Assembly: GCA_903875455.1 (NCBI GenBank)
Contig: CAIQWF010000244.1
Span: 1 to 55,236, forward strand
Direction: 5' to 3'
Source of the DNA: an uncultured Pseudomonadota bacterium
GTDB lineage: Bacteria > Pseudomonadota > Gammaproteobacteria > Methylococcales > Methylomonadaceae
DNA: 55,236 nt
Position 1 is the first letter of the stretch; each line of letters begins with the position of its first letter. Shown piece after piece: positions 36,559-44,750 of this stretch. Made by a program: the position numbers and the translations under genes. The notes beneath the pieces were generated by a model. The model searched no databases, was not told the origin of the DNA, and was given only the letters and a program-made list of their open reading frames with translations.

Positions 36559-37122
36559 ATGACAAATAAAAAACTGCTTTTTTTGATGACCTTGATTTTG
36601 TTCCAAACGGCGTGTACGCAAACGCCGGTCAGGCAGACCGCAATTAAAAAAATCCCTCAAGCCCAGACCCCAACTGCCAAACTCGCGCATACTGAACCGG
36701 TTATTTATAAAAATGAGCCGATTACCGTAGAGGAAATCCCCATTCAAAAACCGGCTACTTCTTCTGCGATTTCCGCGAGTGAAACTAAAGCCCGTCCGGC
36801 GTTATCGCCTGCGGTGCAGTCTTTAATCGCGAACGCAGAAAAAAGCAGCAAAGCCGGAGATTTTGATTCTGCCAGTGTCATGCTGGAGCGGGCCTTGCGG
36901 ATTAGTCCCCGAAATGCAGAGCTGACCTACCAATTAGCCGCGTTACGGCTTAAACAGTCACAACCGCGACTGGCGGAAGATTTAGGCAAAAAAGCCGAGT
37001 TTTTGGCTGCGACGGATAAAGCGCTAAAAAAACGTTGCTGGCAGTTAATTGCTCAGGCGCGGGAGTTACAGGGTAATACTCAAGGTGCCAAAGAAGCGCA
37101 ATTGAAAGCAGATAGTTTTTAG
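36559..37122 (+). CDS. TPR-repeat lipoprotein
   Basis: A 187-residue protein with a lipoprotein signal ending QTAC (Cys19), a Pro/Thr/Lys-rich linker to about residue 90, and a helical C-terminus with TPR-like repeats (SASVMLERALRISPRNAELTYQLAALRL). It is probably a periplasmic lipoprotein that works as a protein-interaction adaptor. The partner is unknown. It follows the bamD terminator and converges on the cNMP-binding gene. Confidence 0.75.
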   Translation: MTNKKLLFLMTLILFQTACTQTPVRQTAIKKIPQAQTPTAKLAHTEPVIYKNEPITVEEIPIQKPATSSAISASETKARPALSPAVQSLIANAEKSSKAGDFDSASVMLERALRISPRNAELTYQLAALRLKQSQPRLAEDLGKKAEFLAATDKALKKRCWQLIAQARELQGNTQGAKEAQLKADSF

Positions 37123-37208
37123 GCGGGCAATTGCGAACAGCTTTGTTCTACTTCAAGCATTCAAAATCACAATGTTAGGCCGCCGAAAACAAGTGCCATG
37201 GATAAAAC

Positions 37209-37246
37209 AAAACCGCCTTTGGGGAAAGCTTAATGGCGGTTTTTTT
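37209..37246. terminator. Bidirectional terminator between converging genes
   Basis: AAAACCGCC (37209-37217) and GGCGGTTTT (37235-37243) form a 9-bp stem flanked by A and T tracts on both sides. It can therefore end transcription both of the TPR lipoprotein (plus) and of the cNMP-binding protein (minus). Confidence 0.85.
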
Positions 37247-37259
37247 ATGGCCTGACAAT

Positions 37260-37718
37260 TTAACCGCCGCCTGCTTCCCGCAAATAAAATCCCATAATGG
37301 TATTGGCGCGAATATTATTGTTGCGCATTCTTTCCACCAAAGCTTCAAACAAAAAACGCATAATCGGATAACCTTTGGCTGGGTTGGCATCCATAAAATC
37401 CAGCAATGCACCGCCATCAATAATCCCTATTTCACAATCAGTTGCCGCCACCACACTGGCACTGCGCAGCTCTTCGCTAAACAGGCCGATTTCGCCAAAA
37501 AAATCGCCTTCTGACAATTTGGCAATGCCTTTATTTTCTTTATGGTCGATGGTAATTTGCAAACTGGAAACAATATTTACACTGCCCTTGCAAATCAAAA
37601 ACAATTCAGAACCGGGGGAGTCTTCTTCAACAATCACTTCGCCGGCTTTATATTTTTTGGTACTCCATGGCACATTGGTTTTCACCCCGGCCTCTTCAAG
37701 CAAACTCATTAACCCCAT
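37260..37718 (-). CDS. Stand-alone cyclic-nucleotide-binding domain protein
   Basis: A 152-residue protein consisting of one CRP-type cNMP-binding beta-roll and a C-terminal helix, with no DNA-binding or catalytic domain. The phosphate-binding cassette is FGEIGLFSEELRSASVV: Glu76 and Arg85 match the CRP residues that hold the ribose and phosphate of cAMP. GGGGAG lies 9 bases before the ATG at 37718. It may be a soluble cAMP-responsive regulator or adaptor for a partner protein. An adenylate cyclase 6 kb away makes cAMP the likely ligand, though c-di-GMP and cGMP cannot be excluded. Confidence 0.85.
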   Translation of the reverse strand: MGLMSLLEEAGVKTNVPWSTKKYKAGEVIVEEDSPGSELFLICKGSVNIVSSLQITIDHKENKGIAKLSEGDFFGEIGLFSEELRSASVVAATDCEIGIIDGGALLDFMDANPAKGYPIMRFLFEALVERMRNNNIRANTIMGFYLREAGGG

Positions 37719-37773
37719 CGCCTAACACTCCCCGTAATATAATGTTGGAAACAAATTTCGTGACAAATAGCCA

Positions 37774-37802
37774 TTGACCCGAATCATCTAAGGTATTATA
37801 AG
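37774..37802 (+). promoter_or_regulatory. Candidate sigma-70 promoter of ppdK
   Basis: TTGACC (37774-37779) and TATAAG (37797-37802) are separated by 17 bases, about 40 bp upstream of the ppdK start. Similarity to the consensus is good, but the site is predicted only. AGAAGG, 10 bases before the ATG, is the ribosome site. Confidence 0.5.
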
Positions 37803-37840
37803 GCTTAATTCATCAATCAGTCAGTAGAAGGCTCTTAATT

Positions 37841-40585
37841 ATGTCGAACAAATACAGTTATTCATTTAATGAAGGCGATGGTAAAAACAAGGCATTGCTT
37901 GGAGGCAAAGGCGCAAATCTTTGCGAGATGACTCAAATTGGCTTGAATGTCCCGCCCGGATTTGTGATTACCACTGAAACCTGTTTGCTTTATCAGCAGA
38001 AACAGCAATTGCCTGATGACTTAATGGCCGAAGTTAAACGGCAGATTGCCTTGATTGAGGAAACCAGCGGCAGAAAATTTGGTGATGCCGGCAATCCCTT
38101 GCTGGTTTCTGTGCGTTCCGGCTCGGCGATTTCAATGCCAGGGATGATGGATACGATTTTGAATTTGGGGCTGAATCAGCAGACTTTGGCCGGATTAATT
38201 GCCCAAACCGGCGACCGGCGCTTTGCTTATGATGCTTATCGGCGCTTTATTCAGTTATTCGGTAAAGTTGCACTCGGCATTGCCGATGAAAAGTTCGACC
38301 ATCCGTTTGAAATGGTGAAAGCCCAAGCCGGAATCAAGGCGGATATTGGCCTGGATGCCGGCCATCTGGAAGAAATCAGCGAGTTATTTCTGGAGGTGGT
38401 GCGCACTGAAACCGGCCATGATTTCCCTGAAGATGTTTATCAACAACTGGAAATTGCGATTAAAGCGGTGTTCAATTCCTGGATGGGGAAACGGGCGGTC
38501 GATTACCGGCGTGAATTTCATATCACCCCCGACATTGCCAACGGCACCGCAGTGAATATTGTGATGATGGTCTTCGGCAACATGGGGAATGATTGCGCCA
38601 CCGGGGTGGGCTTTACCCGAAATCCTGCCACCGGTGCGAATGAAATGTATGGCGAATATCTGACCAATGCACAGGGCGAAGATGTGGTGGCGGGTATCAG
38701 AACCCCAAAACCGGTGAGTGAATTGGCAAAAGAAATGCCCGATTTATACCGGCAACTGGTGGAGCTGCGCAATAAACTGGAGAGCCATTACCACGAAGTG
38801 CAGGATTATGAATACACCATTGAACGTGGAGTGTTGTATTGCCTGCAAACCCGCAACGGCAAAATGAATGCCGCAGCAATGGTCAGAACTTCAGTGGAAA
38901 TGGTGAATGAAGGCTTGATTAGCAAAGCCCAAGCCTTGCTGCGGATTAATCCTGAATTGCTGGAGCAATTGCTGCATCCACATTTAGCGCCGAATCATGG
39001 ATTTTCTTCACTGGTGCAAGGCTTGCCTGCTTCACCGGGTGCTGCTTGCGGGGCCTGTGTGTTTGATGCCGATACCGCAGAGCGCTTAGGCAAAGCAGGA
39101 AAAGCGGTGATTTTATTGCGTGAGGAAACCAAGCCTGAAGATATTCACGGCTTTTTTGCCGCACAAGGCATTGTCACCAGTCGCGGCGGCAAAACCTCTC
39201 ATGCGGCGGTCGTAGCGCGTGGCATGGGCAAAGCTTGTATTGCCGGTGCGGAAGATTTAAAAATTGACGTGCGCTTGCGAGTCGCCAGCATCGGCGACAC
39301 CCATTTGCGTGAGGGCGACATTATTACCATAGACGGCAGCAGCGGCGATATTTATTTGGGCAAAATTCCCACCATCGCCCCGTCTTTTTCCAGTCAGCTA
39401 AAAACCTTGCTGTCCTGGGCAGATGATGTCGCCGAGTTAAAAGTCTACGCCAATGTCGATACACCTGAAAATGCCAAAATTGCCGCCCAATATGGGGCAA
39501 TGGGCATCGGTTTATGCCGCACCGAGCGGATGTTTAACGGCTGTGAACGCCTGCCGATTGTGATTGAAATGATTCTGGCCGATAACCCGCAAGACCGGCA
39601 ACTGGCACTGAATCAACTGTTGCCATTCCAGCGTGAAGATTTTAAACAACTGTTTACCGCAATTTATCCACATCCGGTCACGATTCGTTTGCTAGACCCG
39701 CCGATGCACGAATTTTTGCCGACAGCGCAAGAGCTGGAAGAAGAAATTGTGGCATTAAAGCATTATCTGCTGATGGTAAAAGGACAGCGCGTCACCTTGC
39801 AAACTTTAAACAACAGTACCTGCTTACCTGCTCCGTTCACCGAATTGAGCGAAGAAAATGTTGCGATTGCGATTGAGAAAAAGCAGCTAATGCTGAAAAA
39901 AGTTAATGAACTGTTTGAAGTTAATCCCATGTTAGGGCATCGCGGCGTGAGATTGGGAATTAGCTATCCTGAAATTTACCGGATGCAAACCCGCGCAATT
40001 TTGGAGGCAACTGCATTGTGCATTGAGGCAGGAATGAGCATTCATCCTGAAATCATGGTGCCACAAGTCATTACAGTGGAAGAATTGCGAAAAGTAAAAG
40101 CCATTGTGCTGGAAGAGCAGCAAGCGGTAGAGGCCGAGCACCAAATAAAATTAAACTTTAAGTTAGGCTCAATGGTGGAAACGGTGCGGGCCTGTTTGCG
40201 GGCCGAGCATTTATCGGAAGTGGCCGAGTTTTTCTCCTTTGGCACCAATGATTTAACCCAGGCAACTTTTTCATTTTCCCGCGAAGATGCCGAGAACAAG
40301 TTTTTACCTTTGTACAATGAAACCGGTATTTTGCAGGACAATCCGTTTGAAGCGCTGGATGTAAAAGGGGTAGGGCAATTGATGAAAATGACCGTAAATC
40401 TGGGGCGGAAAAATAATCCATCCTTGCGGATTGGTATTTGCGGTGAGCAAGGCGGCCATCCGCGTTCAATCCGGTTCTGCCATCATATCAAGCTGGATTA
40501 TGTCTCCTGCTCGGCGCCGCGAATTCCGATTGCCCGACTCGCCGCCGCGCACGCAAAATTATTGGAAAACGCATTTGTTGAGTAA
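37841..40585 (+). CDS. ppdK: Pyruvate, phosphate dikinase
   Basis: A 914-residue cytoplasmic enzyme that reversibly converts pyruvate, ATP and phosphate to phosphoenolpyruvate, AMP and pyrophosphate. It has an N-terminal ATP-grasp domain (starting GGKGANLCEMTQIGLNVPPGF), a swivelling domain with the phospho-carrier GGKTSHAAVVARGMGKACI (His454), and a C-terminal PEP/pyruvate barrel with LGHRGVRLG, EIMVPQVI, GTNDLTQ and a catalytic cysteine in YVSCSAPRIPIARLAAAHA. Length and motifs are those of the dikinase, not of PEP synthase. In gammaproteobacterial methanotrophs this enzyme commonly takes part in pyrophosphate-based glycolysis. It has its own promoter candidate and terminator. Confidence 0.97.
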   Translation: MSNKYSYSFNEGDGKNKALLGGKGANLCEMTQIGLNVPPGFVITTETCLLYQQKQQLPDDLMAEVKRQIALIEETSGRKFGDAGNPLLVSVRSGSAISMPGMMDTILNLGLNQQTLAGLIAQTGDRRFAYDAYRRFIQLFGKVALGIADEKFDHPFEMVKAQAGIKADIGLDAGHLEEISELFLEVVRTETGHDFPEDVYQQLEIAIKAVFNSWMGKRAVDYRREFHITPDIANGTAVNIVMMVFGNMGNDCATGVGFTRNPATGANEMYGEYLTNAQGEDVVAGIRTPKPVSELAKEMPDLYRQLVELRNKLESHYHEVQDYEYTIERGVLYCLQTRNGKMNAAAMVRTSVEMVNEGLISKAQALLRINPELLEQLLHPHLAPNHGFSSLVQGLPASPGAACGACVFDADTAERLGKAGKAVILLREETKPEDIHGFFAAQGIVTSRGGKTSHAAVVARGMGKACIAGAEDLKIDVRLRVASIGDTHLREGDIITIDGSSGDIYLGKIPTIAPSFSSQLKTLLSWADDVAELKVYANVDTPENAKIAAQYGAMGIGLCRTERMFNGCERLPIVIEMILADNPQDRQLALNQLLPFQREDFKQLFTAIYPHPVTIRLLDPPMHEFLPTAQELEEEIVALKHYLLMVKGQRVTLQTLNNSTCLPAPFTELSEENVAIAIEKKQLMLKKVNELFEVNPMLGHRGVRLGISYPEIYRMQTRAILEATALCIEAGMSIHPEIMVPQVITVEELRKVKAIVLEEQQAVEAEHQIKLNFKLGSMVETVRACLRAEHLSEVAEFFSFGTNDLTQATFSFSREDAENKFLPLYNETGILQDNPFEALDVKGVGQLMKMTVNLGRKNNPSLRIGICGEQGGHPRSIRFCHHIKLDYVSCSAPRIPIARLAAAHAKLLENAFVE

Positions 40586-40604
40586 AATCATGCGATGAAT
40601 AGAT

Positions 40605-40641
40605 AACCCCGTCAGACTATGAAGTTTGACGGGGTTGTTTT
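40605..40641 (+). terminator. Rho-independent terminator of ppdK
   Basis: AACCCCGTCAGA (40605-40616) pairs with TTTGACGGGGTT (40625-40636) over an 8-nt loop and is followed by GTTTTTG. It is a strong GC-rich stem 20 bp after the stop codon. Confidence 0.85.
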
Positions 40642-40671
40642 TGTGTGTTTTTTGTTGTCAATCTATCGAAA

Positions 40672-42909
40672 ATGAATCAGACCTCAACCACTTCTTCAAG
40701 CTCTCCTCTCGCCGTTATTTTATTTGCCGGAACATTATTTTGCAGTGCGACATTGATGTTTATCCTGCAACCGATGTTTGGCAAAATTTTGCTGCCTTTG
40801 CTGGGCGGCTCGCCTGCGGTGTGGAATACCTGCATGGTGTTTTATCAGATGCTGTTATTTTTAGGCTATCTGTATGCGCATTTTTTATCTTCACACTTGC
40901 ATCAGAAACGCCAAATTCAGATTCATGTTGCCGTGATTTTAATCAGTTTTTTGGCCCTGCCGATAGGATTAGCTGAAAACACCGTGCCGCCTACAGAAAG
41001 CAATCCCACCTGGTGGTTAATCTGGACATTGTTCTTGGCGATTGGTTTACCGTTTTTCGTGGTGTCTACTACTGCGCCATTACTGCAAAAATGGTTTGCG
41101 CATGTCGGGCATCACACCAGCCATGATCCTTATTATCTTTACACCGCCAGCAACGCCGGCAGTTTAATTTCGCTACTCAGCTATCCGTTTCTGGTTGAGC
41201 CGAATATCGGTTTAAATCTGCAAAAAAATCTGTGGAGCGGCGGTTTTGTGGTTCTGGGGATTTTTATTGGCAGTTGCGGCTTGTTGTTGTGGCGTTCGCA
41301 GCAACAGGAAGAAACAATAACCGAAGAATCAAGTGCCAATGTTGAACCATTAAGTCTTGCTACCAAACTGCATTGGTTAGTATTGGCTCTGGTGCCATCC
41401 AGTTTGTTATTGGGATTAACCAATTTTATCAGTACCGATATTGCTTCGGTGCCGCTGCTGTGGATTATTCCCCTTACGCTTTATTTGCTGTCGTTTGTGA
41501 TTGTGTTTTCAAAATGGAACGACAAGATTCATCCCTGGATGGTGCGGTTACAGCCGGTTTTCTTGATTCCGTTTCTGGCTTTTGCCTTTATTGATCCAGC
41601 AGATTTGCCGTACTGGGCCTATCTGATTTTACACACATTGGCGTTTTTCTTGGCGGTGATGGTCTGTCACGGTGAACTGGCCCGGCTGCGTCCACATACA
41701 AATTATTTAACCACTTTTTACCTGATTATGTCGTTTGCCGGGATGTTGGGCGGCATGTTTAACACCTTTGTTGCGCCGTTTATCTTCAATGCCGTGTATG
41801 AATACCCGATTATGATTGTCGCCGCGTTATTGTTACGTCCTGGGATTATTGGCGCGGTTAATTTCAAACTGGCATTGCAAATCCTCATTCCGGTTTTGCT
41901 GATTGCGTGCGGCTGGATTTTATATAGCTCTGTTCCTGATTTGCTGGAGTATTTTGACTACATTGCAATTGGTTTGATGGTGCTGACGCTATTAACTTTT
42001 GTGATTCGCAACCGCCCTGTGGCTTTTGCCGGGCTCACCGCCGCGATTATTTCCTTAAGTTTGGGCTTGCACGGCTTGTCTTCTCGCACCATTTATCAGG
42101 AGCGCAGTTTTTTCGGCGTATTTTCCGTGCGTGATGCCATGATAGAGGATGAAAACAAACAGCCGGAAAAAATCCACGAGCTGTATCATGGCACCACCAA
42201 ACACGGTGCGCAGCGGTTGGCGAATGCGTTACAAACCGCTCCGTATATGTATTACAGCCGTCCAGGGCCGATGGGGCAATTGTTTAAAGAGTTTGATAGC
42301 CAAAACCAAAGCTGGACTATTGGCACGGTTGGTTTGGGGGCCGGGGCATTATTGTGTTACAGCAAACCGCAGCAAAACTGGACCATTTATGAAATTGATC
42401 CGCTGGTGATTAAAATTGCTCAAGACGCTGAATATTTTCATTATTTAGAGCGTTGCGGTAAAAATGCACAAATGAAGGTGGGTGACGCGCGGCTGTCCAT
42501 TGCCGCAGAGCCGGCACAGAAATTTGATTTGCTGATTATGGATGCGTTTAGCTCCGATTCTGTGCCGACACATTTATTGACCAAAGAAGCGCTAGAGCTG
42601 TATTTCAGCAAGTTAAAACCAACCGGCATTCTGGCTTTTCATATTACCAACCGGCATTTGATGATAAAAAAAGTGATTGCCGACCATGCGCAACGGCTTA
42701 AGTTTGCTGCGTTGATTCAGGAGTTTAAACCACAAGTTGATTTATCCTCTTTAATTGTTGCCACAGATTGGGTAGTGCTGGCGAAAAATCCGCAAAATCT
42801 GGAGCTTTTGACGCAAAGTCGTTTAGGATACTGGGAAAAACTGCCGCTTTATTTTGATATGAAACCCTGGACAGATGATTTCACCAACATTATAGATATT
42901 TGGAAATAA
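40672..42909 (+). CDS. Membrane-fused spermidine-synthase-like protein
   Basis: About 745 residues. ATG 40672 is preferred because an upstream in-frame start at 40645 lies at the edge of the ppdK terminator. The first 450 residues form some ten membrane helices, including LFCSATLMFILQPMFGKILL and APLLQKWFAHVGH. The C-terminal 280 residues are a spermidine-synthase-type Rossmann domain with the cofactor loop VGLGAGALLCY, YEIDP and MDAFSSDSVPTHLLT. Proteins of this fused form are annotated as MFS/spermidine synthase fusions. Whether they make polyamines is not established, and a methyl- or aminopropyl-transfer role at the membrane is possible. No other polyamine gene is in the window. Confidence 0.8.
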   Translation: MNQTSTTSSSSPLAVILFAGTLFCSATLMFILQPMFGKILLPLLGGSPAVWNTCMVFYQMLLFLGYLYAHFLSSHLHQKRQIQIHVAVILISFLALPIGLAENTVPPTESNPTWWLIWTLFLAIGLPFFVVSTTAPLLQKWFAHVGHHTSHDPYYLYTASNAGSLISLLSYPFLVEPNIGLNLQKNLWSGGFVVLGIFIGSCGLLLWRSQQQEETITEESSANVEPLSLATKLHWLVLALVPSSLLLGLTNFISTDIASVPLLWIIPLTLYLLSFVIVFSKWNDKIHPWMVRLQPVFLIPFLAFAFIDPADLPYWAYLILHTLAFFLAVMVCHGELARLRPHTNYLTTFYLIMSFAGMLGGMFNTFVAPFIFNAVYEYPIMIVAALLLRPGIIGAVNFKLALQILIPVLLIACGWILYSSVPDLLEYFDYIAIGLMVLTLLTFVIRNRPVAFAGLTAAIISLSLGLHGLSSRTIYQERSFFGVFSVRDAMIEDENKQPEKIHELYHGTTKHGAQRLANALQTAPYMYYSRPGPMGQLFKEFDSQNQSWTIGTVGLGAGALLCYSKPQQNWTIYEIDPLVIKIAQDAEYFHYLERCGKNAQMKVGDARLSIAAEPAQKFDLLIMDAFSSDSVPTHLLTKEALELYFSKLKPTGILAFHITNRHLMIKKVIADHAQRLKFAALIQEFKPQVDLSSLIVATDWVVLAKNPQNLELLTQSRLGYWEKLPLYFDMKPWTDDFTNIIDIWK

Positions 42910-42966
42910 TGGCTTTGCCAATCCGGTTTCAACTTAACATAAAAAATTTTTAGGAGGCAATCACTC

Positions 42967-43527
42967 ATGGCTGTTAAACAATTACGTTCGATTTACCAAC
43001 TGAAAATCACTTTGCAAGGCTCTAAGCCACCGATTTGGCGACGAGTATTAGTGCCTGGTTCGATTAAATTAGATGATTTTCATGAATTGATTCAAGTTGT
43101 GATGGGCTGGCAAGATTATCATCTGCACCAGTTTATCTGTGACAATGTTTTATATGGGGTCCTGAATGAGGATTTTGATGATTTTGGCATGGAATTAAAA
43201 GATGAAACGAAATATAAACTTTCGCAATTATTGACTGTTGAAAAAAGTTTCCTGAAGTATGAATATGATTTTGGCGACGGCTGGGAGCATAAAATTACAT
43301 TGGAAAAGATTTTACCTTTTGATGCCAATGTTCATTTGCCACAATGTATTAAAGGAAAACGCGCCTGTCCGCCTGAAGATTGCGGTGGTATTTGGGGTTA
43401 TGAGGAATTATTGGAAGCTCTCAGTGATAAAAAACATCCTGAGCATGAGAGTATGCTGGAATGGCTGGGTGGGGATTTTGATCCTGAATACCTCGATTTG
43501 GATGAAATCAATGAACAGTTAAGCTAA
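42967..43527 (+). CDS. Plasmid pRiA4b ORF-3 family protein
   Basis: A 186-residue protein of the pRiA4b ORF-3-like family (PF07929). The N-terminus has the family pattern YQLKITLQGSKPPIWRRVLVPG, then FHELIQVVMGW and YEYDFGDGWEHKI, and the C-terminus has CPPEDCGG. Members are cytoplasmic and often linked to mobile or accessory regions, with no established activity. A near-perfect ribosome site, TAGGAGG, stands 9 bases before the ATG. There is no sign of decay. Confidence 0.88.
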   Translation: MAVKQLRSIYQLKITLQGSKPPIWRRVLVPGSIKLDDFHELIQVVMGWQDYHLHQFICDNVLYGVLNEDFDDFGMELKDETKYKLSQLLTVEKSFLKYEYDFGDGWEHKITLEKILPFDANVHLPQCIKGKRACPPEDCGGIWGYEELLEALSDKKHPEHESMLEWLGGDFDPEYLDLDEINEQLS

Positions 43528-43642
43528 AAAAGTGGAGAAATAAAAAGCTCAAAAAGTTTTCAAAATCGATTTAAACTATTCTGCCTTTATTTGTGCCTAT
43601 AGATAAAGCTGAATTCAACAAGCAAGCTAATAAAAACTCAAA

Positions 43643-44683
43643 ATGACAGTCAGTTTAACAACCCAAAATTTGGCCGCACTGTGTTTAGCCACCGTGCATG
43701 GCGGCGATCCTGAAAAAATGATTGATTCTGCCGCAGATATTATGTCGGCGGGGACAAATCAGGTCACAGTATTAAGCGATATGAAATATGGAAAATATTT
43801 AAAGGACTGCAAAGCCGCAGCCTGTTTTATTGGCGAGAATGTGGCTGCTGATGATGCGCCAGCTCATCTTGTATTATTGCGTTGTGCTGATCCTGAAATG
43901 AGTTTTTTAACTGCGGTGAAAACGCTTTATCCTGAGCCGGCTTTTGAACATCAGATTGCTGCGCAAGCGGTGGTGGATAAGTCAGTCAAGCTAGGTGCAA
44001 ACGTGCATATTGCTGCGTTTTCTACTATTGGAAAAAGCAGTCAGATTGGGGATAACAGCGAGATTTTTGCCAGCGTTAATATCGGCGCGAATGTGACGAT
44101 TGGGAAAAACTGCCGGATTTATCCGCAAGTGGTGATTTATGACAATACCCAAATCGGCGATAACGTGATTATTCATTCCGGTTCGGTGATTGGCGCGGAT
44201 GGTTTTGGTTACAAATTTCGCAATAATCAGCATGTTAAAGTGCCGCATGTGGGTAACGTAGTGATTGCTGACAATGTGGAAATCGGTGCCAATACCTGTA
44301 TCGATCGCGGCGCATTAGGTTCGACCACGATTGGCGCAGGTAGCAAAATCGACAATTTAGTCCAGTTAGGGCATAACAATAAAGTCGGCAGAAACGTGAT
44401 TATCTGTGGTCAATCAGGGATTTCCGGTTCGTGCACGATTGAAGATGGAGCGATTTTAGCCGGCAGTTCCGGCGTAGCAGATCATGTAACCATTGGGCAG
44501 CGTGCGGTAGTGATGGCCCGAAGTGGTATTTCTCAGGATATTGCCCCCGGCACCCAAGTGTTTGGCTCGCCAGCGAAAGACCGAAAAGTGGCGTGGAAAG
44601 AGTTGGCGGCACTCAGCAAATTACCGGAGTTACTAAAGAAGTTTAAAGCGCTGGAAAGTCGGGTTGAAAAGCTGGAAAAATAA
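43643..44683 (+). CDS. lpxD: UDP-3-O-acylglucosamine N-acyltransferase LpxD
   Basis: LpxD adds the N-linked hydroxyacyl chain to UDP-3-O-acylglucosamine, the third step of lipid A synthesis. The 346 residues comprise an N-terminal uridine-binding domain (about 1-105), a left-handed beta-helix of hexapeptide repeats (SVKLGANVHIAAF through about 300) with the catalytic His244 in LVQLGHNNKVGRN, and a C-terminal helix. It stands alone rather than in the usual bamA-skp-lpxD-fabZ-lpxA operon, so it may be a second copy or a relocated gene. It is followed 67 bp later by an NtrX-like regulator. Confidence 0.93.
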   Translation: MTVSLTTQNLAALCLATVHGGDPEKMIDSAADIMSAGTNQVTVLSDMKYGKYLKDCKAAACFIGENVAADDAPAHLVLLRCADPEMSFLTAVKTLYPEPAFEHQIAAQAVVDKSVKLGANVHIAAFSTIGKSSQIGDNSEIFASVNIGANVTIGKNCRIYPQVVIYDNTQIGDNVIIHSGSVIGADGFGYKFRNNQHVKVPHVGNVVIADNVEIGANTCIDRGALGSTTIGAGSKIDNLVQLGHNNKVGRNVIICGQSGISGSCTIEDGAILAGSSGVADHVTIGQRAVVMARSGISQDIAPGTQVFGSPAKDRKVAWKELAALSKLPELLKKFKALESRVEKLEK

Positions 44684-44750
44684 GTTAAAAAAGTACTTTG
44701 AATGAACATCATGCAAACGAGAGCTTCTTTCACCTTCTGAATTTAAATTT

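Noticed and set aside
40645-40671. Upstream start for the spermidine-synthase-like gene
   Set aside because: It lies right against the ppdK terminator and adds residues without family similarity. The ATG at 40672 is better.
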